Of a DNA stretch of 64,000 nucleotides, positions 1-9,664 are shown piece by piece. Each line of letters opens with the position of its first letter. Position 1 is the first letter of the stretch. The notes under the pieces were generated by a model that made no database searches, was not told the origin of the DNA, and saw nothing but the letters and a program-made list of their open reading frames with translations. The DNA is from Nocardia sp. CDC159 (GTDB taxonomy: Bacteria > Actinomycetota > Actinomycetes > Mycobacteriales > Mycobacteriaceae), in contig NZ_JAMRXH010000003.1 of assembly GCF_023740735.1 (NCBI RefSeq), positions 434,001 through 498,000 on the forward strand, written 5' to 3'. The translations under genes were made by a program, and so were the position numbers.

Positions 1-134
1 TGAAAGGCGTTGCCGCGCCGTACAAGTACCCGCGCAGCATCGAATTCCTCGATGAGCTGCCCCGCAATCCGAGCGGCAAACTGCAGCGCTACAAGCTGCG
101 CGAGCGCTGGAGGACCGCATGCGAATCGCGGTGA
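1..134 (+). CDS. AMP-dependent acyl-CoA ligase, C-terminal end (partial)
   Basis: Only the last ~43 codons are inside the window; the frame is open from base 3 to the TGA at 132-134. It ends in a lysine-containing motif ([16 protein letters not shown]) typical of the C-terminal A10 motif of adenylate-forming acyl-CoA synthetases, where the lysine contacts the adenylate. The end overlaps the start of the next gene by 16 bases, so the two are probably translationally coupled. Since the next gene resembles enzymes acting on aryl-CoA esters, a benzoate-, salicylate- or 2-aminobenzoate-CoA ligase is the best inference; the substrate cannot be read from this fragment. Confidence 0.8.
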   Translation, partial: KGVAAPYKYPRSIEFLDELPRNPSGKLQRYKLRERWRTACESR

Positions 135-2497
135 TCGGCGGCGGGCCCGCGGGCCTGTACTTCGCCGCCCTGGCCCAACAGCTCGATCCGAGCCACGAGA
201 TCACCATCTGGGAGCGCAACGCCCCCGACGACACCTTCGGATTCGGCGTGGTGTTCTCCGACGAGACCCTCGGCGGCATCGAGCACGCCGACGAGTGGAT
301 CCACCGGCGGATGAGCGAGCGGTTCGCGCGCTGGAGCGATATCGACATCCACTACCGCGGGACCGTACGCACCTGCGGCGGACAGGGTTTCGCGGCGATG
401 AGCCGCAAGGACCTGCTGCACATCCTGCAGCGGCGCTGCCTGGACTCCGGCGTCACCATCCGATTCGGCACGCCCGCACCGGATGTCGCGGAACTGGCGG
501 CCTCGCACGATCTGGTGCTGGCCGCCGACGGCGTCAATTCGGCCGTGCGCGCCCGCTACGCCGAGGTGTTCGGCCCGAACCTGGATCGGCGGCACAACAA
601 GTACATCTGGCTGGGCACCGATCGGGTCTTCGAAGCCTTCGAATTCTTCATCGGGCACACCCCGCACGGGATCATGCAGGTGCACGCCTATCCCTACAGC
701 GCCGATCGCAGCACCTTCATCGTGGAGATGCACGAATCGGTCTGGCGCGCGGCGGGTTTTCCGACCTTCGCCGATCGCGACTTCGCGCCCGGCGAGAACG
801 ACGAGAAGTCCCTCGCCATGCTGGCGGAGCTGTTCGCCGACGAGCTGGCCGGACACGCCCTGCTGGGCAACAACTCCCGCTGGATCGATTTCACCACCGT
901 CCGCAACCGCACCTGGCGGCACGGCAATATCGTCCTGATCGGCGACGCCGCCCACACCGCGCACTTCTCCATCGGCTCGGGCACCAAACTGGCGATGGAG
1001 GACGCGCTGGCGCTGGCGGCCTGCCTGCACGAGAACGACGGTGTCGCGGCGGGTCTGCGAGCCTACGAAACCGAGCGGCGGCCGGTGGTCGAATCGGTGC
1101 AGCGCGCCGCGCAGGCGAGCCTGGAGTGGTTCGAGTCGATCGGGCACTACGCCCAGCAGGAGCCCGAACAGTTCGCCTTCAACCTGCTCACCCGCAGCCG
1201 CCGGATCACCTACGACAATCTGCGGCTGCGCGATGCGGCCTTCGTCGGTGCGATCGACGGCTGGTACCTGTCGCGCCAGCATGCCGCGTCCGCCCGCCCG
1301 CCGATGTTCTATCCGCTGCGGCTCAGGGGCATCGAGCTGCCCAACCGGGTGCTGGTCTCGCCGATGGACATGTACTCCGCGATCGACGGGATGCCCACCG
1401 ATTTCCATCTGGTACACCTGGGCGGCAAGGCACTCGGCGGCGCCGGCCTGGTCATGACCGAGATGGTGTGCGTCTCGCCCGAGGGCCGCATCTCCCCCGG
1501 CTGCGCCGGACTCTACACCGGCGAGCAGGAGCGGGCCTGGGCGCGGGTGGTGGACTTCGTGCACCGGCACAGCCGATCGAAAATCGGTGTGCAGCTGGGT
1601 CATTCGGGCCGCAAGGGTTCGACCAAGGTGATGTGGGAGGGGATCGACGACCCGCTCGAGACCGGTGGCTGGCAGACCGTCGGCCCATCCGCGCTACCCT
1701 ACGGTCCCGGCAATCCCCCACCCCGCGAGCTCACCCCGGCCGAGATGGACCAGATCACCGCGCAATTCGTCGCGGCCGCCGAGGGGGGCGCGCGGGCCGG
1801 GTTCGATCTGCTCGAACTGCACTGCGCGCACGGCTATCTGCTCTCGTCGTTCCTGTCGCCGCTGGCCAACCGGCGCACCGACGAATTCGGCGGATCACCG
1901 ACCAACCGGCTGCGCTACCCGCTGCGGGTCTTCGACGCCGTGCGCGCGGTGTGGCCCGCGGATCGCCCACTGTCGGTGCGCATCTCGGCCACCGACTGGG
2001 CCGAGGGCGGCAACACCATCGACGATGCCGTCGCGATCGCGCGGGCCTTCGCCGAGCACGGCGTCGACGTGCTGCACGTCTCCTCCGGACAGGTCGTGAA
2101 GCACGAGCGGCCCGCCTTCGGCCGCAGCTATCAGACGCCGTTCGCCGACCGGATCCGGCAGGAGGTGGGGGTGCCGTTGGGTGTGGCGGTGGTGGCGGTG
2201 GGCGCGATCTCCTCCTACGACGACGTCAATTCGGTGCTGCTGGCCGGGCGCGCCGATCTGGTGGCCATCGGCCGCGCCCACCTGTGGGATCCGCAGTGGA
2301 CCCTGCACGCCGCGGTCGAACAGGGTTATCAGGGTGAGGCGGCGCAATGGCCCGCCCCCTTCCGCGCCGGAAATCGCAAGCCGCCCACCGGGCGCACCGA
2401 CGGTCCCCCGCCGCGACTGGAACTGGTGCGCTCCGGCGAACCGGCGCGGCGTTCCCGCTGGATCCCGAATTCGACTCCGCCCGAAGGGAAGTCATGA
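119..2497 (+). CDS. Fused FAD monooxygenase / Old Yellow Enzyme-type reductase acting on aryl-CoA (salicylyl-CoA 5-hydroxylase or 2-aminobenzoyl-CoA monooxygenase/reductase type)
   Basis: 792 residues. The N-terminal half is a class A flavoprotein monooxygenase: a GGGPAG dinucleotide-binding loop at residues 7-12 and the second FAD motif GDAAH near 275. From about residue 396 an Old Yellow Enzyme barrel begins ([10 protein letters not shown]), with the [14 protein letters not shown] active-site block near 566-580. This fusion is known from 2-aminobenzoyl-CoA monooxygenase/reductase of Azoarcus and from proteins annotated as bifunctional salicylyl-CoA 5-hydroxylase/oxidoreductase; both add oxygen to an aromatic CoA ester, and the former also reduces the ring. 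The start overlaps the upstream CoA ligase and the stop overlaps the thioesterase start (ATGA), consistent with one operon: activation, dearomatisation, CoA release. The exact substrate is inference. Confidence 0.88.
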   Translation: MRIAVIGGGPAGLYFAALAQQLDPSHEITIWERNAPDDTFGFGVVFSDETLGGIEHADEWIHRRMSERFARWSDIDIHYRGTVRTCGGQGFAAMSRKDLLHILQRRCLDSGVTIRFGTPAPDVAELAASHDLVLAADGVNSAVRARYAEVFGPNLDRRHNKYIWLGTDRVFEAFEFFIGHTPHGIMQVHAYPYSADRSTFIVEMHESVWRAAGFPTFADRDFAPGENDEKSLAMLAELFADELAGHALLGNNSRWIDFTTVRNRTWRHGNIVLIGDAAHTAHFSIGSGTKLAMEDALALAACLHENDGVAAGLRAYETERRPVVESVQRAAQASLEWFESIGHYAQQEPEQFAFNLLTRSRRITYDNLRLRDAAFVGAIDGWYLSRQHAASARPPMFYPLRLRGIELPNRVLVSPMDMYSAIDGMPTDFHLVHLGGKALGGAGLVMTEMVCVSPEGRISPGCAGLYTGEQERAWARVVDFVHRHSRSKIGVQLGHSGRKGSTKVMWEGIDDPLETGGWQTVGPSALPYGPGNPPPRELTPAEMDQITAQFVAAAEGGARAGFDLLELHCAHGYLLSSFLSPLANRRTDEFGGSPTNRLRYPLRVFDAVRAVWPADRPLSVRISATDWAEGGNTIDDAVAIARAFAEHGVDVLHVSSGQVVKHERPAFGRSYQTPFADRIRQEVGVPLGVAVVAVGAISSYDDVNSVLLAGRADLVAIGRAHLWDPQWTLHAAVEQGYQGEAAQWPAPFRAGNRKPPTGRTDGPPPRLELVRSGEPARRSRWIPNSTPPEGKS

Positions 2498-3402
2498 CCA
2501 CGACCGATACGCGGGCAACCTCGACCGTCTTCACCGCGGCCGTCACCCTGACCGCCGCCGAACCGGAGCGCTTCGACCTGGCCTTCGACGCGGTCACCCA
2601 GCCGTGCCCGTGGCCCAAGGCCTACGGCGGTGATCTGGTCGCCGCGGCGGCGTCCGCGGCGATGCGCTCGATCACCGACGGCAAGACCCTGCATTCGATG
2701 CACAGCTACTTCCTGCGCCCGGCCGATATCGGCGCGACCGTGCGCTACGAGGTGGAACTGCTGCGCGACGGCCGCGGCTACAGCACCCGGCAGGTGCGCG
2801 GTTATCAGGGCGGCAAAGCGATCTATGTCTGCCTGGCCAACTTCGCCGCGGGCGAGGCCGGCGACGGCTACCGCGCCGAACTCACCGCATCGGTGCCCGA
2901 ACCCGAGACGCTGCCCGATTCGGCGACCTATCTCGCCGACCGCAGCGGCGGCACGATGACCGAGGAGTCGAAACGCTACTGGTCGGCGGGCCGCAGCTTC
3001 GATATGCGGCATGTGCCCGGACCGGTCTACCTGACGGTCGAGGGCGAGCGGGTGCCGCAGCAGGCGGTGTGGGTCAGGCCGTTCGATGCGCTGCGGCCCG
3101 TCGCCGGGCTCACCGATGCCCAGCGCGATCAGGCCGCGCTCGCCTACGTCTGCGACTACACCATCCTCGAACCGCTGCTGCGGGTGCTCGATCTGCCCTG
3201 GGCGCGACCGGGGCTGGTGACCGCGAGCCTGGACCACGCCATGTGGTTCCACCGGCCCGCCCCCGTGGCGGACTGGCTGCTCTACCTGCAGGAGGCGGTG
3301 GCGATCGACGCGGGCCGCGGACTGGGGTCGGGCCGATTCTTCACCCGCTCGGGGCTGCATGTGGCAACGGTCCTGCAGGAGGGCATGATTCGGGCGGGCT
3401 GA
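2494..3402 (+). CDS. tesB: Acyl-CoA thioesterase II (TesB family)
   Basis: 302 residues, the usual length of TesB double-hotdog thioesterases, which hydrolyse acyl-CoA to free acid and CoA in the cytoplasm. The first hotdog contains the family block HSMHSYFLRP; the second carries the SLDHAMWFH block near residue 245 that includes the conserved catalytic aspartate. ATG 2494 overlaps the previous stop and follows a GAAGGGAAG ribosome site; the frame is open upstream but those codons lie inside the preceding gene. Its position behind the monooxygenase/reductase suggests release of a ring-processing intermediate or CoA recycling. The function of the fold is secure, the substrate is not. Confidence 0.9.
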   Translation: MTTTDTRATSTVFTAAVTLTAAEPERFDLAFDAVTQPCPWPKAYGGDLVAAAASAAMRSITDGKTLHSMHSYFLRPADIGATVRYEVELLRDGRGYSTRQVRGYQGGKAIYVCLANFAAGEAGDGYRAELTASVPEPETLPDSATYLADRSGGTMTEESKRYWSAGRSFDMRHVPGPVYLTVEGERVPQQAVWVRPFDALRPVAGLTDAQRDQAALAYVCDYTILEPLLRVLDLPWARPGLVTASLDHAMWFHRPAPVADWLLYLQEAVAIDAGRGLGSGRFFTRSGLHVATVLQEGMIRAG

Positions 3403-3425
3403 CCGCTCCCTCGTATGGTGCTCCT

Positions 3426-4283
3426 ATGACGGCGGATCCCAAGGCGACATCCGAGCCGCCCGGCCGCGACGCCCGGCTGGCCCAGCTGATCATCACCCTC
3501 TTCGGCCTGTGCGCGCGGGCCGAGGGCAACTGGCTGTCCACCGCGTCGGTGGTGGCGCTCATGGCCGATCTGGGCGTGGACCACCAGGCCGTGCGCTCGT
3601 CCATCTCCCGACTCAAGCGCCGCGGGGTGCTGGTGAGTGCGCGGCGGGCCACCACGGCCGGTTACTCCCTGGCCGAGTCCACGTTGGCCGTGCTCGCCGA
3701 GGGCGATGTGCGAATCTTCGAGCGCAGCAGGGCATCCGAATCCGACGGCTGGCTGCTGGTGGTCTTCTCGGTCCCCGAGTCCGAACGCGACAAGCGCCAC
3801 GCCCTGCGGTCGAGCCTCACCCGCCTCGGCTTCGGCACCGCCGCCCCCGGCGTCTGGATCGCCCCGGCCACCCTGACCACCGAGACCCGCCGCACCCTGG
3901 AACGCCAGGAGCTGTCCGGCTATGTCGATCTGTTCGTGAGTCACCACGTCGGCTTCGACGATCTGCGGACCAAGATCCCACGGTGGTGGAACCTGGACGA
4001 ACTCACCCAGCTCTACGCCGACTTCCTGCACCGCTACCGCCCGATCCTGCACCGCACGACCACCGCGCGCCCCACTCCCCTCGACGCCTTCGGCATCTAC
4101 GTCCCCATGCTCACCGAATGGCGTCGCCTGCCCTACCGCGATCCGGGCCTACCCCTGTCGCTGCTGCCGCCGGCGTGGAACGGCGAGGCCGCGGGCACCC
4201 TGTTCGACCAACTCGACGCGATCCTCAACCCCCTGGCCCACAAGCACGCGCTGGCGGTGATCCACGGTCAGCGCCGCAGGTGA
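3426..4283 (+). CDS. PaaX family transcriptional regulator
   Basis: 285 residues. The N-terminal part is a winged helix-turn-helix (about residues 20-85, with VRSSISRLKRRGVL as recognition region), followed by the PaaX central and C-terminal regions containing the GVWIAP and WWNLDELTQLYADF blocks. PaaX proteins repress phenylacetate and other aryl-CoA catabolic operons and sense a CoA thioester. It begins 23 bases after the thioesterase in the same orientation, so it probably controls this operon with the CoA ester as effector. Its 3' end overlaps the convergent lipoprotein gene by 16 bases. A promoter of its own is not obvious. Confidence 0.85.
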   Translation: MTADPKATSEPPGRDARLAQLIITLFGLCARAEGNWLSTASVVALMADLGVDHQAVRSSISRLKRRGVLVSARRATTAGYSLAESTLAVLAEGDVRIFERSRASESDGWLLVVFSVPESERDKRHALRSSLTRLGFGTAAPGVWIAPATLTTETRRTLERQELSGYVDLFVSHHVGFDDLRTKIPRWWNLDELTQLYADFLHRYRPILHRTTTARPTPLDAFGIYVPMLTEWRRLPYRDPGLPLSLLPPAWNGEAAGTLFDQLDAILNPLAHKHALAVIHGQRRR

Positions 4284-5149
4284 CCCCAACTGGGGTTCTG
4301 GGCAACCTGATTCGGCGCGGTCAGCCGATGCGCGCCGCTGCCGTCGATGTTCATCACCCAGATCTCGGCCCCCGAGGCGGGTGCCGGGTTGCGGGTATAG
4401 AGAATCTTCGAACCGTCGGGCGATAGCGCGGGGCCCACCGTCCAATCATCGGTCAGGGGGCGCACATCGGAGCCGTCGGCGCGCATCACATAGAGTTCGG
4501 AGCGGTTCTTCCCGCCGCGATTGCTCGCGAATACGATGCGGGTTCCGTCCCGGGTGAACACCGGACTCGAGTTCCAGTGCCCATCCGCGAGCAGCTGCCG
4601 CGCCCCGGATCCGTCGGATGCCATTTCCCAGATGCCCCCGTACCTGGTGAATACGATCCGTGCGCCGTCGGGCGAATACGCGGGTTCCTGCGAGGACACC
4701 GTGTCGGGCCCCGACGCGGCCGGATCGGGAGGGAGGGTGAGCTGCTTCGGCTGCCCGCCGGAGACGTCCATGACGTAGATCGCACCGCTGCGGGTGAAGG
4801 CGATCCGGGTGCCGTCGGGCGCGAACGTCGGATCGAACCCGCCCTCGCCGAGTTCGACGACATCGACCCCGTCGGGATCCATGACGGCAATCGAGCGCCC
4901 GCCCACCACGATCCTCGAACCGTCCGGGGCGAAGCTCGGATCACTGCCCGCGCCGATCCGGGCGACCCCGGTGCCGTCGGGATTCATGACGAAGATCGAT
5001 TCCCACCCGTTGTCGAAGGCGATCTTCTCCACCGCAGTCGGCTCGGTCGGCGGTCGCACCGCGGGCGAACCGCAGCCCGCGATCAGCCCCCAGACGGCGA
5101 TACCGGCGACCGCGATCCTCGCGGCCGCCACCAGGACGATTCGCACCAC
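4268..5149 (-). CDS. TolB-like beta-propeller lipoprotein
   Basis: 293 residues. The N-terminus has a hydrophobic segment ending in a lipobox (LIAGC, Cys at about 26), so the protein is expected to be lipid-anchored on the outer face of the membrane. The rest is a series of PD40/TolB-type repeats (IFVMNPDGTGVARI, IAVMDPDGVDVVEL, FAPDGTRIAF, YSPDGARIVF, LSPDGSKILY), each forming a beta-propeller blade. No enzymatic motif is visible, so a binding or scaffold role is most likely. It stands alone, convergent with the PaaX gene. TolB itself works with Pal in Gram-negatives, which this organism lacks, so the name describes only the fold. Confidence 0.82.
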   Translation of the reverse strand: MVRIVLVAAARIAVAGIAVWGLIAGCGSPAVRPPTEPTAVEKIAFDNGWESIFVMNPDGTGVARIGAGSDPSFAPDGSRIVVGGRSIAVMDPDGVDVVELGEGGFDPTFAPDGTRIAFTRSGAIYVMDVSGGQPKQLTLPPDPAASGPDTVSSQEPAYSPDGARIVFTRYGGIWEMASDGSGARQLLADGHWNSSPVFTRDGTRIVFASNRGGKNRSELYVMRADGSDVRPLTDDWTVGPALSPDGSKILYTRNPAPASGAEIWVMNIDGSGAHRLTAPNQVAQNPSWGHLRR

Positions 5150-5356
5150 TGCTCTATACCTGTCGACGGTGCCGGCGTCAGCCCGGAACTTTTCGGGGGT
5201 CGGCCCGCGCGGACCCCATCGTTGCCGTTCGCGCCCCGCTCACCTGCGGGTATCGAAATATTCAGCGCGAACGTCCGAGCTGTCACGTTCCGGGACTGCG
5301 CCGTTCAACCGGTCGCCTTACCGTCGATGGCAAGGGGGATCCGTTCGGAGGTTTGC

Positions 5357-6742
5357 ATGTTGAACGCGCGGCTGCGAGGGGCGTGGCTGGCGAATGTGGC
5401 GACCGCGACCGCGGCGGTGGCCGTGGGCGCGGGGCCGTTGCGCGCACAGGTGGCACATCGGGTCGAGGTGCGCCGCGCTCCGGTGCTCGCCTCGGATCTG
5501 GAAGTGGTCACCGTGACCGACCGCTCGGTGATCCTGACCTGGACCACGCGCGAACGCGAGCGCAGCGGGCGGCTGCGGCCGATTCCGGCCGACACCGAGG
5601 TGCGCATCGCGCCCGCGGATTCGATCGGCCCGGCGCGCACGCTGTTCCACGACACCGACCCGACGCCCTATCACTACGCCGAGATCCACGGGCTCGAGCC
5701 CGGCCGGGCCTACCGATTCGAGGCGTATTCGAGCGGTCGGCGCGCGGTTCCGGCGCGCACCCTGGTGACGCGGCGGCCCGGAACACCGGAGAGCACGGGC
5801 GTTTTCACCACACTGACCCCGCCGCCGGGCCGCCTGCTGCGCACCCTGGCGCTGGCCAACGATCTGCACGTCGGCGAGCGCACCAGCGGTCTGCTGATGG
5901 CCGGGCTGCCGACCGGGCTGCGCCACCACGACGCCGAACATCCCGAGCTGATGCTGGACGCGCTGCTGTCGGATCTGCGCCTGCCCGATCGCGGAGCCGA
6001 CCATCTGATCGTCGCGGGTGACCTCACCGACACCGGCACCCTCGGGCAGTCGCTGGAGGTGCGCAGGCGGCTCGACGAGTGGGGCGCCCTGGGCCGCGAC
6101 TACTTCGTCTGCCGCGGCAATCACGACGCCCCGCAGCCGGACGACCACTGGGGTGCGGTATTCCATTCGCGCCAGCGGCTGACCGAGCACGAGCTCGGCG
6201 GGCTGCGCCTGTTCGGCCTGGACACCACCCGATTGCGCGGCTCGGGCGGCACGATCGTCGGGCCGCAGCTCGCCCACCTGCGCGACCGACTGGCCGTGGA
6301 CCCGCATCGGCCGACCCTGATCTTCGGTCACCATCCGGTGACATCCTCCGCGGCGGTCAGCAATCCGGGCGGGCCGGGTTTCGTACTCGACCGCGCCTCG
6401 GCCGCGGGCCTGCACGCCGCCTATCGCGGCGCGCCCGGGGTGTTCCTGCATCACAGCGGGCACACCCACCGAAATCGCCTGGGCCGCCCCGACTCCGGCA
6501 TCGACGTGGAGTTCCTGGAGGTCGCCGCCGCCAAGGAGTATCCCGGCGGCTACATGCTGCTGCGCCTGTACGAGGGCGGCTACATGGTCAACTTCTACAA
6601 GACCCGCACCGCGGCCGCCCGGCGCTGGAGCACCCGCACCCGCCGCCAGTATTTCGGCCTCCACCCCGACCACGCGCTCGGCACCTGCGCCGACCGCAAC
6701 CATGTGGTGCCACGCGACTTCTCCGGACTCGCACCCGCCTGA
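5357..6742 (+). CDS. Calcineurin-like metallophosphoesterase with N-terminal fibronectin-III-like domain
   Basis: 461 residues, ATG 5357 six bases after CGGAGG. The five metallophosphoesterase motifs are intact: DLH near residue 170, GDLTDTG near 221, GNHD near 254, FGHHPV near 324 and SGHTH near 367. These bind two metal ions and hydrolyse phosphoester bonds. Residues ~45-155 look like the beta-sandwich found in front of purple acid phosphatase-type catalytic domains (VTDRSVILTWTT, then HGLEPGRAYRFEAY). The N-terminus has an alanine-rich hydrophobic stretch after arginines that could be an export signal. The substrate is unknown; nucleotide or glycerophosphodiester hydrolysis are both possible. 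Confidence 0.85.
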   Translation: MLNARLRGAWLANVATATAAVAVGAGPLRAQVAHRVEVRRAPVLASDLEVVTVTDRSVILTWTTRERERSGRLRPIPADTEVRIAPADSIGPARTLFHDTDPTPYHYAEIHGLEPGRAYRFEAYSSGRRAVPARTLVTRRPGTPESTGVFTTLTPPPGRLLRTLALANDLHVGERTSGLLMAGLPTGLRHHDAEHPELMLDALLSDLRLPDRGADHLIVAGDLTDTGTLGQSLEVRRRLDEWGALGRDYFVCRGNHDAPQPDDHWGAVFHSRQRLTEHELGGLRLFGLDTTRLRGSGGTIVGPQLAHLRDRLAVDPHRPTLIFGHHPVTSSAAVSNPGGPGFVLDRASAAGLHAAYRGAPGVFLHHSGHTHRNRLGRPDSGIDVEFLEVAAAKEYPGGYMLLRLYEGGYMVNFYKTRTAAARRWSTRTRRQYFGLHPDHALGTCADRNHVVPRDFSGLAPA

Positions 6743-6824
6743 CCGACCGTCGGCCCGCCCTTGGAGCCCAATTTGAGGGTTGTCGAGGGACATCTCTTCG
6801 AATCGCCGGAAAAGTTCCAACAAC

Positions 6825-6848
6825 CACTTCAATGAGACGATTGAAGTG
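6825..6848. promoter_or_regulatory. Perfect inverted repeat upstream of the DUF6194-like gene
   Basis: CACTTCAAT and ATTGAAGTG form perfect 9-base arms around a 6-base spacer. The repeat ends 25 bases before the ATG at 6874, where an operator for a dimeric regulator would sit. The surrounding ~130 bases are less GC-rich than the flanking genes. No regulator gene is adjacent, so the binding protein is unknown; an mRNA hairpin is the alternative reading. Confidence 0.5.
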
Positions 6849-6873
6849 CAGTTTTTCGACGAAAAGAGGATGC

Positions 6874-7341
6874 ATGAACGCCGACGATATGAAGCGCCAC
6901 ATCGCCGAGTCCTACGAGGGAATCCGCTTACTCGAACACCTCGGCGACACCTTCGTCATCTACGACCCCGAGGGCGATCTGCCGCCCCAGCGCCAGCTGC
7001 CCTTCGCCACCATCGTGACCGCCGACAACTACGACACGGTCTCGGCCCTCGGCGAGCCCGATGCCTACCGGCTCAATATCGGCCTGCCCCGCCCCCGCTA
7101 CACCGAGCTGTTCGGCCCCGTCCCCACCCAGCGCGACGCGGACGGCGTCTACGACACCGGCTACGACTACGCCGCCCGCGATCGGCTCATGCCACATCCG
7201 ATCTATGCCGTCCAGAACTGGGTCTGCGTGGTGAATCCCGGTGCGACAACACTGAATACGGCCCTGTCCCTGCTCGACGAAGCGCATGCCTTCGCGGTTC
7301 GCAAGCACACCAACCGGCGGGCCCGCGCCGTTCGGCGCTGA
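6874..7341 (+). CDS. DUF6194-like conserved protein
   Basis: 155 residues, ATG 6874 after an AAAGAGGA ribosome site. It resembles the actinobacterial DUF6194 group: small soluble proteins with a luciferase/MmcQ-like look, ending here in the HPIYAVQNWVCVVNP and LLDEAHAFAVRKHTNRR blocks. No signal peptide, membrane segment or catalytic motif is visible. It is isolated between the phosphoesterase and the convergent glycosidase and preceded by a perfect 24-base inverted repeat, which suggests its own regulation. The molecular function is not known to me; the family assignment is by recall of sequence features. Confidence 0.7.
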   Translation: MNADDMKRHIAESYEGIRLLEHLGDTFVIYDPEGDLPPQRQLPFATIVTADNYDTVSALGEPDAYRLNIGLPRPRYTELFGPVPTQRDADGVYDTGYDYAARDRLMPHPIYAVQNWVCVVNPGATTLNTALSLLDEAHAFAVRKHTNRRARAVRR

Positions 7342-7347
7342 GCCCGT

Positions 7348-9582
7348 TCAGGGCGCCGGGAACGAGGGGGGCGCGTCCTGCGGCGCCGCGCCCCAGCTCG
7401 GATCGGGCGAGTCGGCCAGCGTGAATTCCAGTGTGCCGCCGGTGTGCACGAACGATTCCGGAAGCCAGGGCCTGGTCCAGGGCCGCCCGTCGACCGTCAG
7501 CCCGGTCACGTACGGCCTGCCCGGCCCGGCGTTGGGGGCAGTGACCGTGATCGTCACCCCGTCCGGCCGGAGCACCGTGGCGCTGGTGAATATCGGGCTG
7601 TTCAGGACGAGTTCGGCCCGCCCCGGATACATCGGATACATCCCGAGCGCGGCCCAGACGTACCACGCCGACATCTGACCGAGATCGTCGTTGCCGACCA
7701 GATTCTCCGGCGCGGCACGAAACAGCTCCCGCCGCACCCGATCCACGAGCGCCTGCGTCCGATGCGCGGCGCCGGTGTAGACGTAGATCCACGGCGTATG
7801 CATCGTGGGCTCGTTGCCCAGGAAGGCATACGGCTCCCGGGTGCCCGCGTTGAGCTTGGTGAAGAACGTGTCCAGCCGGGCGTTCACCGCCTCGTTGCCG
7901 CCGAGGCTGGCGATCAGCTCGCCGAGGTTGTACGGCACCATCCAGAGATATTGCGCCCCATTGCCTTCCACATACCCGGCCGGATCGGCCGGGTCGAAGG
8001 GCTCGACGAAGGAGCCGTCGGCGCGGCGCGGCTGCAGGTAGCCGGTGGCCGGGTTGAACAGATTGCGCCAGTTCTGCGCGCGCTTCAGGAACGCCTCGCG
8101 CACGGTGGTGACGCCCAGCCGCTCGGCCAGCTGCGCGATCGCGAAGTCGGCGCTGGTGTATTCCAGCGTGTCCGAGACCTGCTGCGGCACATAGCCGAGC
8201 CGCAGGTACTCCGCCAGACCGGGCCGCTCCTCGTAGCCCTTGCGATTGCGCCCGGGCATGGTCGCCCCCTCGACCATCAGCGACAGGGCCTCGGCGGCGT
8301 CGAAATCCGTTGCGCCGAAGGCGTACATGGCGGCGACGATGATGTGATACGGGTCGCCGTTCATCACCCCGGTGTAGTCGGCGGCGACCGTCCAGCGGTC
8401 CCACGCGCCACCCTCCCGGGCGAAAACCGCCATGCTGCGGGCGATATCGGCGGCCTCGCGCGGCGCGAGCAGGGCCAGCAGCTGCACCTCGCCGCGGTAG
8501 ACGTCCCAGCCGGAGAAGTTGGTGTAGATCGGGCGGGCCGGATCGGTGGTGTGGATCTGTTCGTCGAAACCGAGATAGCGGCCGTCAACATCGGAGAACA
8601 CATTGGGTTGCAGCAGCGCGTGATACAGCGCGGTGTAGAAGATGCGCCGCTGATCGTCGGTGCCGCCGCTCACCCGGATCCGGTTGAGCCACTCGTTCCA
8701 GGTCGCCCGCGCCGCCGCCGCGATACCGTCGAAATCCCTTGTGCCGCATTCGGCATCGAGATTGGCCCGCGCACCCTCGATCGAGACGAACGACAGGCCC
8801 AACCGCACGGTGACCGTACTGCCGCCGTCGAACCCGACATACGCGCCGCACCGGGTTCCGGACGCGGAGGTGCCGCCGCGCCGGACCGAGCCGCCGCTCC
8901 AGGTGCCCTTGTCGCGGAACGGCCGGTCGAAGCGGGCGTGGAAGTACACGGTGTAGTGACTCGGCGTCCCGCAGAACCGCCCGCTGGCGGCCGACCCCTC
9001 GACGAAATCCGGACCGATGCGCACCTGCGCGTGGTCGACGCCCATGACCGAGCCCGAGACGTTGACGAGCAGCGTCGCCGGGCGATCGGCCGGATAGCCG
9101 AACCGACCGCAGCCGCTGCGCTGGGTGGCCGTCAGCTCCACCAGCACACCCGAGTCGAGCCGCACATCGTAGCGACCGGGGCTCGCGTGCTCGTTGGCAT
9201 GGGAGAAGGTCGCGATGTAGCGGCCGGGCTCGGTCGCCGGTGACGCGGTGACCTCCCCCGCCAGCGGCACAAACGGAATGTCTTGGTAGGTATCGCATCC
9301 CGGCCCGGACAGATGGGTCAGGCTGAACCCCTTGATCCGATTGTCGTCGTAGTAGTAGCCGCCGTGCTGCGGGGTGACGGTGTCCGGACTCCACTGCACC
9401 ATCCCGAACGGAACGTCGGCCCCGGGGAAGGTATTACCTGCCCCGCCGCCGGTGCCCATATCGGCATCTCCCGGTCGAGTCCCGTAGAACGGATCCACCC
9501 ACGCCGCCGGATCCTGTGCCGTATCCACCCTTCCAGTATCCGCTTGTACGTCCGTGACCTCGGGAAAATTCGTCCAAGACAT
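7348..9582 (-). CDS. GH92 family glycoside hydrolase (alpha-mannosidase type)
   Basis: 744 residues, a full-length GH92 enzyme. The N-terminal beta-sandwich opens with WVDPFYGTRPGD; the (alpha/alpha)6 catalytic domain carries the two signature blocks: NEPTMHTPWIYVYTG near residue 590, whose Glu is the general acid in characterised members, and GNDDLGQMSAWYVWAALGMY near 628, whose Asp residues act as base. The family removes alpha-mannosyl residues by calcium-dependent inversion. Oddly, no signal peptide precedes the catalytic fold, although most relatives are secreted; either the true start lies elsewhere or this copy acts in the cytoplasm. It stands alone, divergent from the ABC transporter pair. 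Confidence 0.9.
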   Translation of the reverse strand: MSWTNFPEVTDVQADTGRVDTAQDPAAWVDPFYGTRPGDADMGTGGGAGNTFPGADVPFGMVQWSPDTVTPQHGGYYYDDNRIKGFSLTHLSGPGCDTYQDIPFVPLAGEVTASPATEPGRYIATFSHANEHASPGRYDVRLDSGVLVELTATQRSGCGRFGYPADRPATLLVNVSGSVMGVDHAQVRIGPDFVEGSAASGRFCGTPSHYTVYFHARFDRPFRDKGTWSGGSVRRGGTSASGTRCGAYVGFDGGSTVTVRLGLSFVSIEGARANLDAECGTRDFDGIAAAARATWNEWLNRIRVSGGTDDQRRIFYTALYHALLQPNVFSDVDGRYLGFDEQIHTTDPARPIYTNFSGWDVYRGEVQLLALLAPREAADIARSMAVFAREGGAWDRWTVAADYTGVMNGDPYHIIVAAMYAFGATDFDAAEALSLMVEGATMPGRNRKGYEERPGLAEYLRLGYVPQQVSDTLEYTSADFAIAQLAERLGVTTVREAFLKRAQNWRNLFNPATGYLQPRRADGSFVEPFDPADPAGYVEGNGAQYLWMVPYNLGELIASLGGNEAVNARLDTFFTKLNAGTREPYAFLGNEPTMHTPWIYVYTGAAHRTQALVDRVRRELFRAAPENLVGNDDLGQMSAWYVWAALGMYPMYPGRAELVLNSPIFTSATVLRPDGVTITVTAPNAGPGRPYVTGLTVDGRPWTRPWLPESFVHTGGTLEFTLADSPDPSWGAAPQDAPPSFPAP

Positions 9583-9664
9583 CGACCCGACCCGATGGCC
9601 AGAGTGAGTGCGGCTGCCCGTCGGCGGCGCTCACGGTCAGGAGGACGAGGATGGAAGTGCAGCG

